From the NCBI GenBank assembly GCA_964592115.1, contig CAZQCP010000150.1:1-6560 (forward strand): DNA of 6,560 nucleotides, given 5' to 3'. Origin of the DNA: Sva-07 sp964592115 (lineage in GTDB: Bacteria; Actinomycetota; Acidimicrobiia; Acidimicrobiales; Ilumatobacteraceae). The notes under the pieces were generated by a model, which saw only the letters and a list, made by a program, of their open reading frames with translations, searched no databases and was not told the origin of the DNA. The position numbers were made by a program, and so were the translations under genes. Shown here piece after piece: positions 5,937-6,560 of this stretch (positions are counted from its first letter, which is position 1; every line of letters begins with the position of its first letter).

Positions 5937-6541
5937 GTGGCACGCCGACAGCTGAGCACTCCGCCGACGAGCGCACGGCCGAAGGGCCCGCACGTCGCGG
6001 CCGCATCGCGCCGATCATCGCCGGCATCGTCGGCGTCGTGATGATCGGGCTCATCATCGTGCTCGTCACCGCCGACGGTGGCGGCGCCGATAGTGCTGGC
6101 TCGCCGTTGCTCGGCCGGCCCGCGCCGGAAGCCGTCGGCACGCTCGACGACGGCACCTCGTTCGACCTGTCGCGGCGCAAGGGGAGCTGGGTCGTGCTCA
6201 ACTTCTTCGATCCCGACTGCGTGCCGTGCATCCGCGAGCATCCCGAGCTCGTGCAGTTCGCCGCCGACCAGGACACGCTCGGCACCGACGGCGCCGAGCT
6301 GTACTCGGTGATCACCCGTGGCGACCGCGACGAGATCGACGAGTTCTTCGCCGACAACGGCGGCACCTGGCCCCAGGTGTACTCCGACCACGGCGAGTTC
6401 CCGGTCGCCTTCGGTGTGGCCCAGGTGCCCGAGACGTGGATCATCGATCCGAGCGGTGTCGTGCAGCTGCGGCTGATCAGCCAGGTCACCGCCGACGACC
6501 TCAACTCGATCCTGCGCCAGTTCCGGGAGCAGTACGGGTGA
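5933..6541 (+). CDS. ccmG: CcmG, membrane-anchored thioredoxin-like protein for cytochrome c maturation
   Basis: CcmG (DsbE) is a thioredoxin-fold reductant outside the membrane that keeps the apocytochrome heme-binding cysteines, or CcmH, reduced. The 202-residue protein has a polar N-terminus, a membrane anchor at about 25-47, a short Gly/Ser linker, and the TlpA/ResA-like domain from GRPAPEAVGTLDDG (61-74) to the end. The redox motif is CVPC (Cys96, Cys99) after LNFFDPD, and the cis-proline is Pro166 in VPETWIID, close to the CcmG/ResA pattern APETFLID. The Trp that normally precedes the first Cys (WCxPC) is Asp95 here. GAGGT at 5922-5926 gives a Shine-Dalgarno 6 nt before the ATG, and the start overlaps the ccmF stop (ATGA). 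By sequence alone it could be any ResA/TlpA-type protein; position after ccmF favours CcmG. Confidence 0.92.
   Translation: MSGTPTAEHSADERTAEGPARRGRIAPIIAGIVGVVMIGLIIVLVTADGGGADSAGSPLLGRPAPEAVGTLDDGTSFDLSRRKGSWVVLNFFDPDCVPCIREHPELVQFAADQDTLGTDGAELYSVITRGDRDEIDEFFADNGGTWPQVYSDHGEFPVAFGVAQVPETWIIDPSGVVQLRLISQVTADDLNSILRQFREQYG
6525..6529 (+). promoter_or_regulatory. Shine-Dalgarno site of the gene after ccmG
   Basis: GGGAG lies 8 nt before the GTG at 6538, inside the end of ccmG. It is the evidence that a further gene begins at the right edge. Confidence 0.45.
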
Positions 6542-6560
6542 GCACATCGAACCGCAAGCG
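6538..6560 (+). CDS. Start of the next operon gene, probably ccmH/ccmL; truncated by the window
   Basis: A GTG overlaps the ccmG stop (GTGA at 6538-6541), repeating the 4-nt overlap style of this operon, and has a Shine-Dalgarno 8 nt upstream. Only seven codons are visible (start, then STSNRK), a short polar, basic N-terminus such as often precedes a signal or membrane segment. In known System I operons ccmG is followed by ccmH (CcmL), whose CXXC domain works with CcmG on apocytochrome c. The identity is inferred from gene order only. Confidence 0.5.

Noticed and set aside
3870..5993. A 707-codon open frame on the minus strand opposite ccmF.
   Set aside because: It is low-complexity and strongly charged, covers almost exactly the ccmF gene, and has no recognisable family feature. 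It follows from the codon bias of ccmF.
1086..6541. A previously undescribed system hidden in the operon.
   Set aside because: Every plus-strand gene in full view matches a known Ccm component in standard order, and no extra unexplained gene interrupts them. Novelty is limited to variant residues, regulation and taxonomic setting.

Overview
The window is high-GC, densely coded DNA. It holds a divergent pair of transcription units: a class E-type sortase on the minus strand, cut by the left edge, and a long plus-strand operon for cytochrome c maturation (System I, Ccm) that runs off the right edge. A class E sortase, the many GTG starts and TANNNT-type -10 boxes directly before start codons point to a high-GC actinobacterium. 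An Acidimicrobiia-type (Ilumatobacter-like) genome is my best guess, but it is inference from style, not from a search.

Layout. 1-1010 (minus): membrane-anchored sortase with catalytic His163, Cys225 and Arg234 and a long low-complexity C-terminal tail; its stop lies outside the window. 1011-1085: a 75-bp divergent promoter region. On each strand the heptamer GTAGCGT stands exactly 8 nt before the start codon, and a 10-bp palindrome lies between the two. 1086-6541 (plus): ccmA, ccmB, ccmC, ccmD, ccmE, ccmF and ccmG in the classic order. Junctions are very tight (ATGA, TGATG and GTGA overlaps or gaps of 4-27 nt). 6538-6560: the first codons of one more gene, probably ccmH/ccmL. No stretch above 300 bases lacks a gene, and I see no RNA genes, mobile elements, CRISPR or terminators.

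How the genes work together. CcmA (ATPase) and CcmB (permease) form the ABC complex with CcmC and the small CcmD. CcmC presents heme through its WWD domain and loads it covalently on His145 of CcmE, the heme chaperone. The ATP step releases holo-CcmE. CcmF takes heme from CcmE and attaches it to apocytochrome c. CcmG, a membrane-anchored thioredoxin-fold protein, keeps the apocytochrome CXXCH cysteines reduced, normally with CcmH. All key catalytic residues of this pathway are visible, so the operon looks functional.

This is a known pathway rather than an undescribed system. Points worth a second look are its presence in an apparently actinobacterial genome (where System II is usual), the mirror-image leaderless promoters, the matching Trp replacements in the WWD motifs of CcmC and CcmF, the cysteine-rich divergent CcmE, the DCVPC active site of CcmG, and a 7-codon minicistron bridging ccmE and ccmF.
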